64,000 nt of DNA from Pachypanchax playfairii (GCA_006937955.1 SSNP01000035.1:496001-560000), one strand, 5' to 3'. Shown: positions 1 to 13,540, numbered from the stretch's first letter. Made by a program: numbers and translations. The notes: generated by a model from the letters alone, not told the origin.

Positions 1-1076
<1,076 letters not shown>

Positions 1077-1602
1077 GTGAGTTGAATAAACACTTTGCTG
1101 GCATTAGTAAGGCATTGGAAAGTTAATTGTAACGTTGTAGAATTCTAAAGCCGCATTCAGCTTGTTTACCGTACTAATAGCTAGCGTTAGCTTGATTTTA
1201 GCTTAAAACCGTTTCATTCTGATAACTGTCAAGACGTTCTGCTGGCGAAAAACCGCCGCATAAATGATTTTGTTATACACAGACAAGAATGTTTGTTTTT
1301 AAAGTGGCATAAATCTACATCAGTTAAACGTCTTAACGGATAAAACATGTCATGAACAGTTAAAGATCGTAATTGTGTGAAGGAGTTTGTGGTCACACCT
1401 CTGCTGCTGGATGTTATCAAGAGTTTGACCCTTTATACTGTTTGTTTGTCTGTTTGTAGGCACGGAGTAGGATCGTAGAGGCCAAGAAGCTGGACGAGTT
1501 TCTCTGGACTCTGGTGTTTAAAAAAAAAACTGCAGCGCTTCCCGTGTGATTTAGCTCAGATTTATTTACTGCCTGCTCTCAGTGGCAGTGTTGAGCCATC
1601 AG

Positions 1603-4176
1603 ATGGATCAGAACAACAGCTTACCTGCCTTTCAAGGGCTGCCTTCCCCTCAGGTAACAGGGTTTTAGCTTTGCTTTGGAGTGTTTGGGTTTTTTCCCCT
1701 GTTTTCCAAAGTTTTCTACAAATAGTAATAGTGCCATTTTCAAAACACATGTAAAAATCACAAAATATACAATTTAAGAGGAAAAATGCAATTAAAAAGG
1801 CTTTGGGTAAGAACAATTAACGGGAGGAATGTCTGGTAGGTGCTATTAATTTATTTGGCAGACTTATTTTAGTTTCTTTCCACTATCAGCTATAGAGGCT
1901 CCAGAGTAGTGCTGAGCACACTTTCATTTCGCTGAACATCCTGTGATCTGCAGCCCTCCTCCACTACCAGCTCTAACACGAGAATATTAATAGCAGAAAA
2001 CCTCAGCTGTTCTCCCTTAAATCTACTCCCATTTTCTTTGTGTTATTCACATTCTGCTTCAAGTTCTTAATAGTAACGTCTCTCTCCACTGCTGACACCC
2101 CCACAACTACACGGTCATTTGAGTAAGATAAGACTTCAAATTATACATGAAGTTTGATGTGTCAGTCAAGCCTTCAGTCTCAGTGGCCTGTTAAAGTCAC
2201 TGGTATAAAGTAGGTGTTTAAGACATTAAAAGCCCCAATTTTATTTGAATGAAAAAAATAAACTAAAAGGGGAAAAAATGAAACGTAAAGCTGAAATTCT
2301 TTTAAATAAATAATGTATGGTCGCATTCTCCTTTTTGATGTATTTATCTTTTGCTTCTGTTTTGCTGTGTGATTTGCAGGGTGCCATGACCCCCTTGCCA
2401 ATGTTCAGTCCCATGATGCCATATGGCTCAGGCCTGACCCCCCAGCCTGTACAGAACACAAACAGTTTGTCTATACTTGAGGAGCAGCAGAGGCAACAAC
2501 AACAGCAGCAGCAACAAGCAGCACAACAGGCCAGTGCAGGTACTGTTATTCATGCCCTGCCATTATCACAAGGATATTCTTTAACCTCTAATTTCAGGTT
2601 TATCTTCAGTTTATTACACAAAACCAAACCGACTTTTTATTTTTAGGCCTTTCTGGGGCGATGGGACAGACTCCTCAACTGTTTCATTCCCAGGCAGTAA
2701 CAGGCTCGACCACAACAGCACTCCCAGGAAACACCCCGCTCGCCAATACCCCGCTGACCCCCATGACCCCTGTCACACCGATTACACCATCCTCAGAGAC
2801 CTCTGGCATTACACCACAGCTACAGTATGTTTTATATCCTACGTTTCTGTGGAAAACACAGACTTCGGCCATAAAGTTGACCTTTTTTTTTTTTTTTTAC
2901 TAAACTCCAGTTTTCTTTGTAATCCCAAAGTTAAGTTTTCTTTTACTGTATGGAACTGAGGAAAATAAGTCTGTTAATCCATAAAAAATATTTAAATGCT
3001 GTTGTCATATAAGATCATTACCTTTTTTCCTCAGCTGTGTTTCTTTGTTCTTTTTGCAATCAGAAACATAGTATCAACTGTAAATCTGGGCTGTAAACTG
3101 GATCTGAAGACCATTGCTCTTAGAGCCAGGAATGCGGAGTACAACCCGAAGGTAAGACTATAGTACTCGTCTTATCTGGTCGTTATAACAGAGATGAGAC
3201 CAGATCCAAGATTTTACACACAAAAAAACATCAATGTTAACCATACCATATGGATTGAAGATAAATGTCCCTATAGCTTAACAGGAGGTTTTAATATCAG
3301 ATCTGGTATATTCTGTGTAATAACTGGAACTTCTTGTCTTATTTTTTAGCGTTTTGCTGCCGTCATTATGAGAATACGAGAACCCAGAACTACCGCTCTC
3401 ATCTTCAGCTCTGGAAAGATGGTCTGCACTGGAGCCAAAAGGTCAGACATTTGTTCAGTCAACAACCTTAAATTTTCAATTCCTAACGAAAAGCCAAAAC
3501 ATGTCAGTGGTGTTTCTAGGTGGTTACCTGCAAGATAACATCTTCTCATCTTCTTCTTTATGGGCTGAAACTAATTCTTAATAGTGAGGAGCAGTCGAGA
3601 TTAGCAGCAAGAAAGTATGCACGTGTGGTGCAGAAACTGGGTTTTCCTGCCAAATTCTTAGACTTTAAGATCCAGAACATGGTGGGCAGTTGTGATGTGA
3701 AGTTTCCCATTCGGCTGGAGGGATTGGTCCTCACACATCAGCAGTTTAGCAGGTAATTTATGTTGTAAATCGAACTGTTTGTTAAGAACGTGCAGAACGT
3801 GGCTCATTTTTTTAAAGTTTGTATCATTTTGTGTGTTTTGTAGTTACGAGCCGGAGCTGTTTCCAGGACTGATTTACAGAATGATCAAACCCAGAATCGT
3901 TCTGTTGATCTTTGTTTCTGGGAAAGTGGTTCTCACAGGTGAGGCTTGTGCTTGATTAAAGGAGTCTTCATTTTATTCTGAAAATAATCCTTGAGACAAG
4001 AGTCTTTAAGATTAAAAAGAAGTGTAGGCAAGGATGCGGATCATTGTTTTATTGACTCATGCATGTTTTTTTTTTTTGTTGTGGTTGTTTTTAAAGGGGC
4101 CAAAGTGAGACAAGAAATCTACGATGCATTTGAAAACATATATCCAATTTTGAAAGGGTTTCGCAAAACAACGTAG
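1603..4176 (+). CDS. tbp: TATA-box-binding protein, 8 coding exons, 303 aa
   Basis: General transcription factor that binds and bends TATA DNA as the core of TFIID and also acts in SL1 and TFIIIB. Coding exons: 1603-1653, 2380-2539, 2647-2824, 3064-3151, 3350-3441, 3585-3752, 3844-3938, 4097-4176; together 912 nt including TAG, and all joins keep frame at GT/AG sites. The start [17 protein letters not shown] is the vertebrate TBP N-terminus. A short glutamine tract ([11 protein letters not shown], residues 53-63) is followed by a Thr/Pro-rich repeat region. The saddle core spans about residues 124-303 as two repeats, beginning [20 protein letters not shown] and ending [12 protein letters not shown] 5' UTR exon piece begins at 1460 after an AG acceptor. 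The polyQ is much shorter than in human, as usual in fish. Confidence 0.98.
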
Positions 4177-5335
4177 AACCAGGAGTTGCTTTTTCTCAAC
4201 CTTCGACTCTTTTTATGTCGGTCTTTTTTTAAGTCTCATTTCATGACATTGAGGAGGACTGCTGTTGAGATGTTGTACAGTTATGAACTCATCACTTTTT
4301 TTCTTCTATTTTTTATCAACATTCTTGAGGTCCTGTTCTTGTGTTCTGATCACTTGTGTTGGAACGTCATTTTTATTTTCATCAGTTTTTTCCCTTGTGT
4401 TCAGGTTTTTGTTGTTACATTACTTCTCTTAATTGTACATAAGACTGTAAGAATCTGTAAAATATTGTTGATTATTAGAAAAGCAGTCCGACTGGGACTG
4501 ATGTTGGTTTTATTTGAAACTGTTTTTAATCATTTGTACTTGATATTTTTAGCATTTGTTGACTTCCTGACGTTTATCGACATGTTCAGATCTGTCTGCC
4601 GTATGAGACTCTGACTTTTAAATCTCATGTTCACTTCCTGAATGTTGGGATCAAAAACTGTTTTTTTTTAATCTAAGTATGTTAGACCATAGTTACATGC
4701 AAATGCTCTTACATAAGTGAATCTAAAATTATTTAAAATCAGCAGCTAAAGTTGTCAAGTTGTTGGTTGCTTTTAATTTGAAGTTTGGATAGTTGGAGTT
4801 AATCTGAAACAAACTTTCTATTGAAAGAGAGAAGGTATGTTGTAATTACAGGAAGAAGTGTTGAATGGTTAAATTAAAGCATGTACATATATTTTTGTAT
4901 TTCAGTAGAGGGGGTGTGGCTCCAACATTAAAGTGGATTCATCTCAGAAGTTCATGAAGAGAAATAAGAATCAGGAATTTAGACGTAAATTCATCAGATT
5001 CTGCTGCCTGATTGATTTGATATCTACTTTTCATTTTTGTCTATTTAAAAAATTTGGACCAGTATCAGCTGTTGTACTTCAGAATACTTTACCCTAAAAA
5101 CCATTTAGATTTTGGACCCTTGTTGATGTTCTTGTGTGTTAAACACAGTTGCGTCTCTGGTTACTATCAAAACATTTTGCAGTCAGTTTAATTTTCAGTG
5201 CATTTGGTGATGCGTTTGATTTTATCATCGTCTGTTCCATCTGACTCCTGCACTGTCAGCTGACTCAGAAGATATTATTCTGAATCTGTTACTGTTCTGC
5301 CCTGCGTATCAATAAACAAAGTTAAAACTATGTCT
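4177..5335 (+). other. tbp: tbp 3' UTR with polyadenylation signal
   Basis: AT-rich noncoding DNA follows the tbp stop. The first strong AATAAA in good context is at 5311-5316, giving a 3' UTR of about 1.15 kb. A 142-codon open frame at 4186-4614 inside it is Phe/Leu-rich and looks like chance. Confidence 0.6.
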
Positions 5336-5535
5336 GATCTTTGCTTTAATGTTTTTGAGCTAATATGTTGTGAAAATTGAATTTTCCAGTTCAGCTAAAT
5401 GTTAAATATCTTCTAGGGTAAAATAGAAATGAGTCACATTAACAAATCTGCATGTTCTGCACATTTTGTAGGTGTGTTATATAAACATGTCGCGGAATGA
5501 CGGAGCTTATCGTTTCCCTTTAACACTAAACTCTT

Positions 5536-5741
5536 TGTGGGTGTCAAACTCCAGTCCTTCGTGTTTCAGATGTTTTTCAGCTCCAGTACACCAGATAAAA
5601 ATGATTTCATAATCTCATATCAACATGTTCTGCAGAGGCTCTGGTTCACACCTGTACATGTCAACCACGTGTGTTGAAGCAGATGAACATCTAAACCTGC
5701 AGGATAGCAGCTTTTCAGGACCGGAGTTCAACACGTTCCTG
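5536..5741. mobile_element. Degenerate hAT-type MITE between tbp and pdcd2
   Basis: Imperfect terminal inverted repeats: the left end reads GGGTGTCAAACTCCAGTCC and the right end reads GGACCGGAGTTCAACAC. Subterminal blocks match in inverted orientation (CAGATG.. and ..CATCTAAACCTGCAG). It resembles the clean copy at 7326-7519, so it is probably the same family. The outermost bases and target duplication have decayed and the limits are approximate. Confidence 0.6.
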
Positions 5742-6060
5742 AAGGATAATTTAAAATCAGAGAAAAAATCATTTTCTAAACTTGTTTTTGTTGGAACCCT
5801 GTTAAATAAGTCAAAGGTCATATATCTTCTGATTCTGATAACTTGTTTCAGTTGTCCATTAGTATGAAAAAGCTGATGTCCAAATAAATATATAAGTTAC
5901 AAAAAGTGTCCTGATATTTGAAGTCTTAGGAAAGCAGATCTTATGTTAATATTAAACAATGTAAATGTTTGTTTCACTGAGGACATTTTTACTGATCACA
6001 ATAGATTCAGTTGTTTTATTAACAATTCAGTTCAGTCAATTTTTAAATCAGATAGAAAAT

Positions 6061-8533
6061 TCAGGGATTTCTAATCTGATCTGAGCTGAAGTCTTGTTTC
6101 CAGATGAACTCCAGGCAGTACTGGTCGGCATGGTTACAACTGTCAGAGCAGGTGTAGACTGCCAGAGTCCCCCAGTCGATGCTAGTTCCCGTGGAATCCA
6201 CAGACAGACTGTTCAACAGTTGGGGCATCACCTGCAGACAGAGACACACACCATCTTTACATGTTTTCTACATAAATCAACCAGATCAATCATGTCTGAG
6301 ATTGTGTTGAATACACCATCAGAAGACGTTCAGATTGTTGCAAAGTTCATCTGAAACATTTCAAGTTCCAGTTAATAAAACAAATTTATATTCCTGAAAG
6401 AGAAATATAATCTAAATCAGGTTTCAACAGATGAGAAAAAAAGAATTACTGCGAGACAACGATAAAGAATTCTGAATGGATTCAATAAGTTGGTGAATTT
6501 TATAACAGTAACAATTAAAGATGAATCCATCTGTTTTTCTGGCAGGTTTGGGTGTATATGTTCTTCATCTTCCAGCAGGATTTAAACATTTCTGCTCATT
6601 ATAAAAGTGAGACATATTGAGCATTCTTTCACTGTAAATCTACAAATAACATCCAGAAAAACCTCTTCTAAAGAAAAAATCTGATTATTTATTTAAAATT
6701 GAGCTAACATTCTAGTTAGCCACCAGTCGATTGACCGGTACGTCCCTAACGACAACCTGAAACTCAAACGTCCTCTTGGTGCCGCAGGTGCACGGTGGGA
6801 TGTCCTCGTCTGAAGGGATGTGATGAGAGGACACCCACAGGGGACGGCCTCCTCGACTGTAACGAATCACCTGGATGAGATAAAAAAAAATGTTAAAAAC
6901 TGGCAAAGAAAATCTGATTCTGCTTTGTACTGCGAGGTTTTAGAACCTGGTGTGGTTCCGGGGCGATCTTCTTTTTAAACCGCTGAAACATTTTGTTGTC
7001 TTCGGTCTCGTGCGTCGCCATCTCCTCCAGATCTGCTTCTGTCAGACCTGACAGATATTTACAGTTACTGCATGTAAATGTTACAACTGTTTGCAACGTT
7101 TGATAAAAACTTACCATCTGCTAATGAAGGACCATCTACACTTTTCTGAACATCGTCTTCTTCTTCTCTTTTAGCTTCTGCGTCTCTTTGCTCCTCCTCG
7201 CCATCCTCCTCGGGCTCAGTGACGAGCTCAGATTCAGGAAAAAGTAGAGGTGATGTTGTGACTGTGGATGCTTCTAAACTCAGGGAGACACACAGCAGCA
7301 GATTAAATAAATCTTGAGTCCAGATCAGGGGTTTAAAACTCCAGGTCTCGAGTACCACGATCCTGCGCGTTTATGTTTCTCTTCTTCTACACAACAATCA
7401 AATTCTCAGCAAGTCACCAAGTCCCGCAGAAGCCTGTTAAAGACCTGTTCATCTGAGTCAGGTAACCATCTAAAACATGCAGGATTGTGGTCCTCAAGAC
7501 CTGGAGCTTGACACCCCTGGTCCAGATAAATATGACTCATCAGCTGCGTAAATCTGTACCTGAGCTGCAACACTCCCTCTTGTGTGAGTGTTTCCAGTGG
7601 ACGGTCTGATGCTGTTTCCCACAATAGGAAACACTGTGACAGCGGGAGCAGGCCTTGTTGCCAGGGCAACCACACACCCAACACAGTTTCACTCCAGAGA
7701 CAGATAAAACACTGTGGTCCTCCTCTGGATCATTTTGTGGTTTATCTTCTGGCGGGGGGTCGTAGGAATAAAACTCATTCTTCCTGGGAAGCTGACTTCT
7801 GAAAACTGGTATAAAAGACAAATTAGTCTTGTGATACAACAAAGTTATCAAAGCTGTGCTAACGTGGTTTATCAACAATCAGGAGGAAATGGAAGCGGTG
7901 ATGACAGTAACGAGAACCTTTCATGCAGCGGCTGTCGTTATGCGAGTAACACTCAGGGGTTCTGCAGCAGAACAGAAAGAGAGTTCTGTGAAAACTTCTG
8001 TCCTGACCCGATATCGGTGCATAAACCTGCAACACAGTTTATACAGGAAGAAAATATCAGAAGGGACTTTGGTAAAAAATCAATTACTGTATTTAAAATG
8101 TTGCATTGAAAGAGCAGAGTTGGTATTTTGGATTTAGAGCATCTACTTTCCTTTAAAAATGTAAAATGTTTTCATGAATCTTTGATAACACCATAAAAAA
8201 CTCTTTAAAGATTAATAATCTGTTATGTTGTGTGACGTTAAAAAGTTCTGTGCCATTATTTAAACTTAAAAACGTATCTGCTGCAAGTCAAACTCGTTCA
8301 TACAGAACTGAGGAGACCTCTACTCAGACCTCGTCCTTCTTACGCGAACCCACCTGCAGCAGGAGGATCATCGGCTGCCCGCACATCTCGCACTCCAGAG
8401 CGGACACAGACGGCAGGCCTCTCCCGCTGAGCCACGCCGGCTTCCCTCCCACTTTGCTGGGGAACTGTGAAGACCGAAGCCGCCACGGTTCCGCCTCTTC
8501 AAGAAAACCCAAAACTACTTCTGCTGAGGACAT
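6061..8533 (-). CDS. pdcd2: Programmed cell death protein 2, 7 exons, 359 aa
   Basis: PDCD2 is a MYND-zinc-finger protein acting as a dedicated chaperone for ribosomal protein uS5 (RPS2) and 40S assembly. Exons in transcript order: 8533-8354, 8026-7918, 7805-7560, 7273-7115, 7047-6947, 6870-6757, 6231-6061; total 1080 nt with TGA, all frames joining. The N-terminus carries the conserved [20 protein letters not shown]. The MYND finger is at about residues 138-175 ([20 protein letters not shown] then C..H..C). An acidic linker is followed by the PDCD2_C domain with [22 protein letters not shown] and [12 protein letters not shown]. Three 5' splice sites begin GTT (after exons 2, 5 and 6), weaker than the usual GTRAGT. 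An AATAAA on the minus strand lies at 6020-6015, just past the stop. Intron 3 hosts a MITE. Confidence 0.96.
7326..7519. mobile_element. hAT-type MITE in pdcd2 intron 3
   Basis: A 194-bp element with long imperfect terminal inverted repeats (CAGGGGTTTAAAACTCCAGG on the left; the reverse complement of the right end begins CAGGGGTGTCAAGCTCCAGG). It is flanked by a perfect 8-bp target duplication GTCCAGAT at 7318-7325 and 7520-7527. The 8-bp duplication and CAGGGGTG ends are hAT hallmarks. No transposase is encoded, so it is non-autonomous. Confidence 0.9.
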
Positions 8534-8825
8534 TTTAACGTTTTAACACAGAAGTTTACGGAACACAAGTTCTTTTAAAATGTGTTTTCCAACACATGCC
8601 GGTGCAGCTAAGAAAGTGTCCGAAAGGAATCACCAGCTGGAGTTCAGTTCCGTGATGAAATGTGTTTTTATCTATGGTGGAAATAACAACTAATATTAAT
8701 TTGTGTAACATACGAATATTATTTTACTGTAAAACATAATTTATACAAATATTGTAGACTGGTATTTTCTGTAAAATGTAGTTTTTAATTAAATATCTAA
8801 TCGTAGCGTTTGCGTTTGACTGCGG

Positions 8826-8838
8826 CCACTAGATGGCG
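8826..8838 (+). promoter_or_regulatory. CTCF-like motif
   Basis: CCACTAGATGGCG fits the core CTCF consensus. It lies about 300 bp upstream of the pdcd2 start, between pdcd2 and rhou. Motif match only; binding is unproven. Confidence 0.5.
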
Positions 8839-9475
8839 TAACAGTTTTATGTGTGAAGAACAAAGACACTAAATTAACGCCTTCATTTAAAACCCTAGAG
8901 ACCAAAATCCACCTAATCACAGGGAAGTACCAAAATAACTCAACTACTGTACTTTTACAGAAAGAAAAGGTTCGAATTTTTGGAAAACATCATTTTATGA
9001 CTGATTTGGGAGTTTTCCACTACAGTTTGACTGACATGCTGACAGAAAGTTTTAATTCAAAGCATTTTTATAACTTCCAACCAATTGTCAGAAACTACTA
9101 ATGAAATAATATAGCAATTTACCAAAACCAATATAACCAATAAAACCGTGATGCACATTTCACTGAATGTATTTTCATTCTGGGGCTACAATTATTCAAA
9201 ATTTCTCAGTTCATTCAATTAAGTGTAAACTTGAATATCTTATCATGATGTAAAGTGCATCTAAAATAATTATTTGGTCGATTATTAAAGCCAAGTGGAC
9301 AAGTAAAGAATCAAAACTTATCAGACTTGAAAGCTAAATAAATAAAAAATAAAAGTTATTTTAATCTAAAAATTAGAAAATAATAGAAAAGTGCCTTCTA
9401 CACATTCAACAACAAAAGATGAAACACACTGTATTTTGTGCAAAGTATAACTACAGTGCTGTGAATTGTGTTGAC
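8839..9475. other. Intergenic, AT-rich
   Basis: No gene, recognisable repeat or conserved signal seen; short open frames here are chance. Confidence 0.5.
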
Positions 9476-9598
<123 letters not shown>

Positions 9599-10100
9599 AA
9601 TAAAATGTCAAGAAATGTTTAGGAAAAAGAACTGAAGTTAAATTATGTGAAAAAGCAGACAATAATCGAAAAAAACATGGAAAAACATGCAAGACCTTTG
9701 CAAATGTAGCTTATTTTTAAACACTAAAAGCAACCACGTTTTAAAGTTACATGTTTTTAGTTTCTTGTTTTACGTTCATCATCAACAGAAAGTCAGTCCG
9801 AACTGTCTGATCAGGTTGTGATAAAAGCAACAGATGGCTGATAAATACACAAAACCGTTCAAATATTAATGTAAAATACATTTAGCCCACAGTGTCATCA
9901 AAAATGACACTGTAGCAAAAACTATTTAAGATTTAATCAAGAAGAGCAAAAAAGTAAAGTAGCCTGTAATATTTTTTAGAAGAAAAAAGCAACTGAAATC
10001 CCCATGAAACTAAACTTCCTATCCAAACAACTGCGATAATTATTCAATTAAAACCTTCATGTTGTTCTTCATACAGATCTTGTGCATGATCCTGAGTCTT
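9599..10100. other. Intergenic between microsatellite and rhou promoter
   Basis: AT-rich; nothing recognised. Confidence 0.4.
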
Positions 10101-10109
10101 CACAAACCC

Positions 10110-10409
10110 AGTAAAACACGCGCGCCCGCGCGCGCACAGGCGCTCCGTGATGTCACGGAAGGGGAGTTTTAGGACGGACACTCACTTGGACTGAACTGTT
10201 GACCAGGACTAATTAAATCTTCTCTCGTTTATTTCAGTCTTTCTGAAGAAAAACAGAAAAACCGCGAAGTTTTAATGGGCTCGTCTTGAGTTTTGGACTC
10301 GGTGCCGGTTGAGGATCATGAAAAGTCTAAGACAGCTTTGTGTCAGTGGACGGAAGAAGACGGAAGAATGGACGGTGTGAAAACCGACTGAGTCTCCCTC
10401 TCCACCTCC
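10110..10409 (+). promoter_or_regulatory. rhou: rhou promoter and 5' UTR with three short uORFs
   Basis: An alternating CG stretch (about 10118-10137) and a CRE-like TGATGTCA (10148-10155) mark a GC-rich promoter in AT-rich surroundings. Between it and the rhou start are three ATGs with short frames: 10275-10289 (4 aa), 10318-10380 (20 aa) and 10368-10391 (7 aa). Whether all lie in the mRNA depends on the unknown transcription start. Confidence 0.5.
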
Positions 10410-10968
10410 ATGTCACCCTCCTCTCCCTGCCAGGTGCCTCCGCGGGACAATGAGGGCTATAAGCCGGTGTCCCCTGCTCCGCCCGTCCCGCCGAGGAGGC
10501 TTCGCAGCCGGGACGGGGGATCCGGGGGCTCCGGGGGAAGGACGCGGCGGGCTGCAGCACCAGAGAAGCGGGTGAAGTGTGTGCTTGTGGGGGACGGAGC
10601 TGTGGGGAAAACAAGCCTGGTGGTCAGCTACACCACTAATGGTTACCCCACTGAGTACGTCCCGACGGCGTTTGACAACTTCTCAGGTAGAAAAAAACCT
10701 GTTCACCTGCAGTAAAATATCATTTATCAGCACTTTATAATTAACCTGATCTAATGTAGCCAGTTAACCCGCTTTATACTAAGCTCACAGTAAATTAGAA
10801 AATTATTTACTTTTCCTTATTTATCAGAAAAGGCAAATTTACTGAATCACACCAGTGTGATAAAAGAAAAATCTGAATTATTAGTTTATTTGGCTTTTAA
10901 AACATTTGAAATACATAGAACAGATAACAGCTTACTGAATGCTTTCTTTACCATATTAATGTGTTAAT

Positions 10969-11048
<80 letters not shown>

Positions 11049-13540
11049 CGAAGGTATCAGTGGACGGGCAGCCAGTCAAACTACAACTCTGTGACACAGC
11101 TGGGCAGGTCAGTGATTTCAGAGCAGCAACTCTCCTGGAAAATACTTTTTTTCTTCTATGTATTTTCCATGTGTGACTTTTCTTTTCCTTTTTATTTTTG
11201 TGTGTTTTTGAGACTTGATAGTAGAAATCCAGACAGGATGTGTGTGACATGACAGAACAGAATGTCTGATATACATCAAAAATCTCTAACTGGAACCAAA
11301 ACAGCTTTATGGATTTCCCCCTTACTGACTCAGTCTACTGAGAGGCCCCTAAATATGATTTCAGCTGAACTTAGTCTCCAAAAATACATCTAAAACAAAA
11401 TATTAAATCATCTTTGAAAACATCAAACATTTAAAAAAAAAATGTTATTGGTCAAAGCATACAAACAGAAATAAAACTCCAAATCCCTAAAGAACCAAAC
11501 CAAAAATAGATCTAGTTTAAGTGGGTTCGATTCTTGTCCAGGAAACTGTGCGTCAGATAGGTGTTTCCTTGGGGAAAAAAATCTTTTGTGAACAGGAAGT
11601 GATGCAATTATGTCCACAGCTGCAACAGCATATTGTTGTCTGAAAAAGATAGTAAAAGATCCATATCATACAATTCAATCTGGTCAGTTATTATCAACCC
11701 ACGGTTCTCTGCTGAAACAAATGAAGACATGTTAGGTATGCTTTGTTCCACATTTCTGATAAGATAAACAGCCACTGCCTCCACATGTAACATCAGCTTC
11801 ATCCAGGCTGGACAGTGCAGATGTTAAACGTTTAGTCCACAAACATGTCTGCAGTATTGTGGTGATCTTTAAACATCAAATAACAATTTACAACAAAACA
11901 TATCTGAAAGATGAATATCAAACATACAACAGGAAGATCTAAAAATACATGAATCAACAGGAGTCTGAACCTGGACAGAAATATTGGGGTTATATTTCTA
12001 TTTTTTCATCTGCCATTTGTTTACATGCAGGGGCGGGACTTAAAACTTATTATGCAACCAGCCAATGGGAGAGCTCACTTTGTTTCAGCTTCACCTCCTG
12101 CGTTACTTTCCTATGTCCAGTTTACATATCCTGTCTGTCATGTTATAGATAAGAGGGAAAAAGGTTAAAAGAAGTGAAACCCGACTAAACTTTCACGTTA
12201 AATACGTATAAATATAAATATGTTTGTCTCCTTTAAGTAGAAGATGGTAAAGAGCTCTTTAAAGTTGTATCTATAGTCCACTGGTGGGAACAAATTAAAC
12301 TTTTTTTCTCACATGATTTTATACTTTTTCCTGTTTGACACAGTTGAGCTGGTTTCGTTTTCTCATTTTCAGACATTTCAGTGATTCTCCCTCTCTTGTC
12401 TCTTCCAGGACGAGTTTGACAAGCTGCGTCCTCTGTGTTACACCAGTGCAGATGTCTTCATGCTCTGCTTCAGTGTCGTCAGTCCCGCCTCCTTTCAGAA
12501 TGTCCCAGAAAAATGGGTCCCAGAAATACGGAAACACGCCCCCTTTGCACCACTTGTCCTGGTCGGGACACAGTGTGACCTCCGAGAGGATGTCAAGGTG
12601 TGGAGGTTCACCATTAATAATAATAATATGAGTCATGTTAATGTTTGTTTCTTATTGTGTTGATCTCGTATTGTTAGCTAAATAAATGAGGCTGTAAAGA
12701 AGAAAAGTAAAGATCTCGTCTGAGACACAAAATCTAAGAAAATTAATTTATGATTGAAACAGAAAAGTTGTTTAATTCTTTAACTCTTTGCAGCACAGAG
12801 GGATCAGGTACAAAAATTTCCAGTTTATTCCACTTACACCAGACAAATGAATACAGCTAATTACTTATGTGATTGTAAATTTGACTTATCAACAATTGTA
12901 ACAGTTTTATTGAGTTAAAACACTGTTAAACAGTTAATTTGGGTATTTAGAAGTCAGTTTCTGTTAATTTAATATCAGTTAATTTCATTTCAGTAGAATT
13001 TGCTATCTGGTGTTTTGTTAGTAGAGAAGTGAAGGAATCCTCAGAGCTGCAGAGACCTGACAGCTACTTAGATGTTCATCTCTGTTTGAGCTGATGTTTA
13101 AACATTTAAAATTACACAAACAGAAAATGTATATATTTGTAATAAGTTCACTGTCTACTAAATATTTAAACTAAATGTTTAATGTGCCTCATTACTGTAC
13201 ATATATTTGGCTGTAAACCAGGCAGACGCATTGAATTAATGCCATCTTTCTTTAGGTTCTGATCGACCTGGCTAAATATCGGGAGAGGCCCGTGGACCCA
13301 GTGGACGCTCGGGACTGTGCGATGGAGATCGGAGCTGTGACCTACATAGAATGCTCGTCTCTGACCCAAAAGAACCTCAAAGAAGTGTTCGACACAGCCA
13401 TACTGGCCAGCTTGCAGAGCCGCAGCTCCCGGAAGCACTCAAGAGGGAAACCAAAATGTCGAAAAAAGCAAAGGCAGACGCCGGACAAGATGAAGAGCCT
13501 GTCTAAATCCTGGTGGAAAAGGTACTGCTGTGTGGCCTGA
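10410..13540 (+). CDS. rhou: Atypical Rho GTPase RHOU/Wrch-1 type, 4 exons, 269 aa
   Basis: RHOU is a Wnt-inducible Cdc42-like GTPase that exchanges nucleotide rapidly, acts on PAK, adhesion and filopodia, and sits on plasma and endosomal membranes. Exons: 10410-10686, 11049-11107, 12409-12597, 13256-13540; 810 nt with TGA. The N-terminus is Pro-rich with the SH3-binding APPVPPRR (residues 23-30). G1 is GDGAVGKT (61-68), the switch I Thr is residue 86 in YVPTAF, G3 is DTAGQ (108-112), G4 is TQCD (166-169) and G5 is ECSSL (207-211). The tail [20 protein letters not shown] is RHOU-like rather than RHOV-like. It ends CCVA instead of the CCFV of human RHOU. Fish have several rhou paralogues and I cannot say which this is. 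Exon 2 is only 59 nt and follows a (GT)38 tract. Confidence 0.93.
10971..11046 (+). repeat. (GT)38 microsatellite at the 3' splice site of rhou intron 1
   Basis: 76 bases of pure GT followed directly by the AG at 11047-11048 that precedes exon 2. It occupies the place of the polypyrimidine tract. Confidence 0.98.

Noticed and set aside
4186..4614. 142-codon open frame after the tbp stop
   Set aside because: Phe/Leu-rich translation of AT-rich 3' UTR, with no family features or splice context.
10948..11250. His/Thr repeat protein frame on the minus strand
   Set aside because: Translation of the GT microsatellite.
11520..11545. B-box-like GGTTCGATTC suggesting a tRNA or SINE
   Set aside because: No A box at the right distance and no cloverleaf could be formed.
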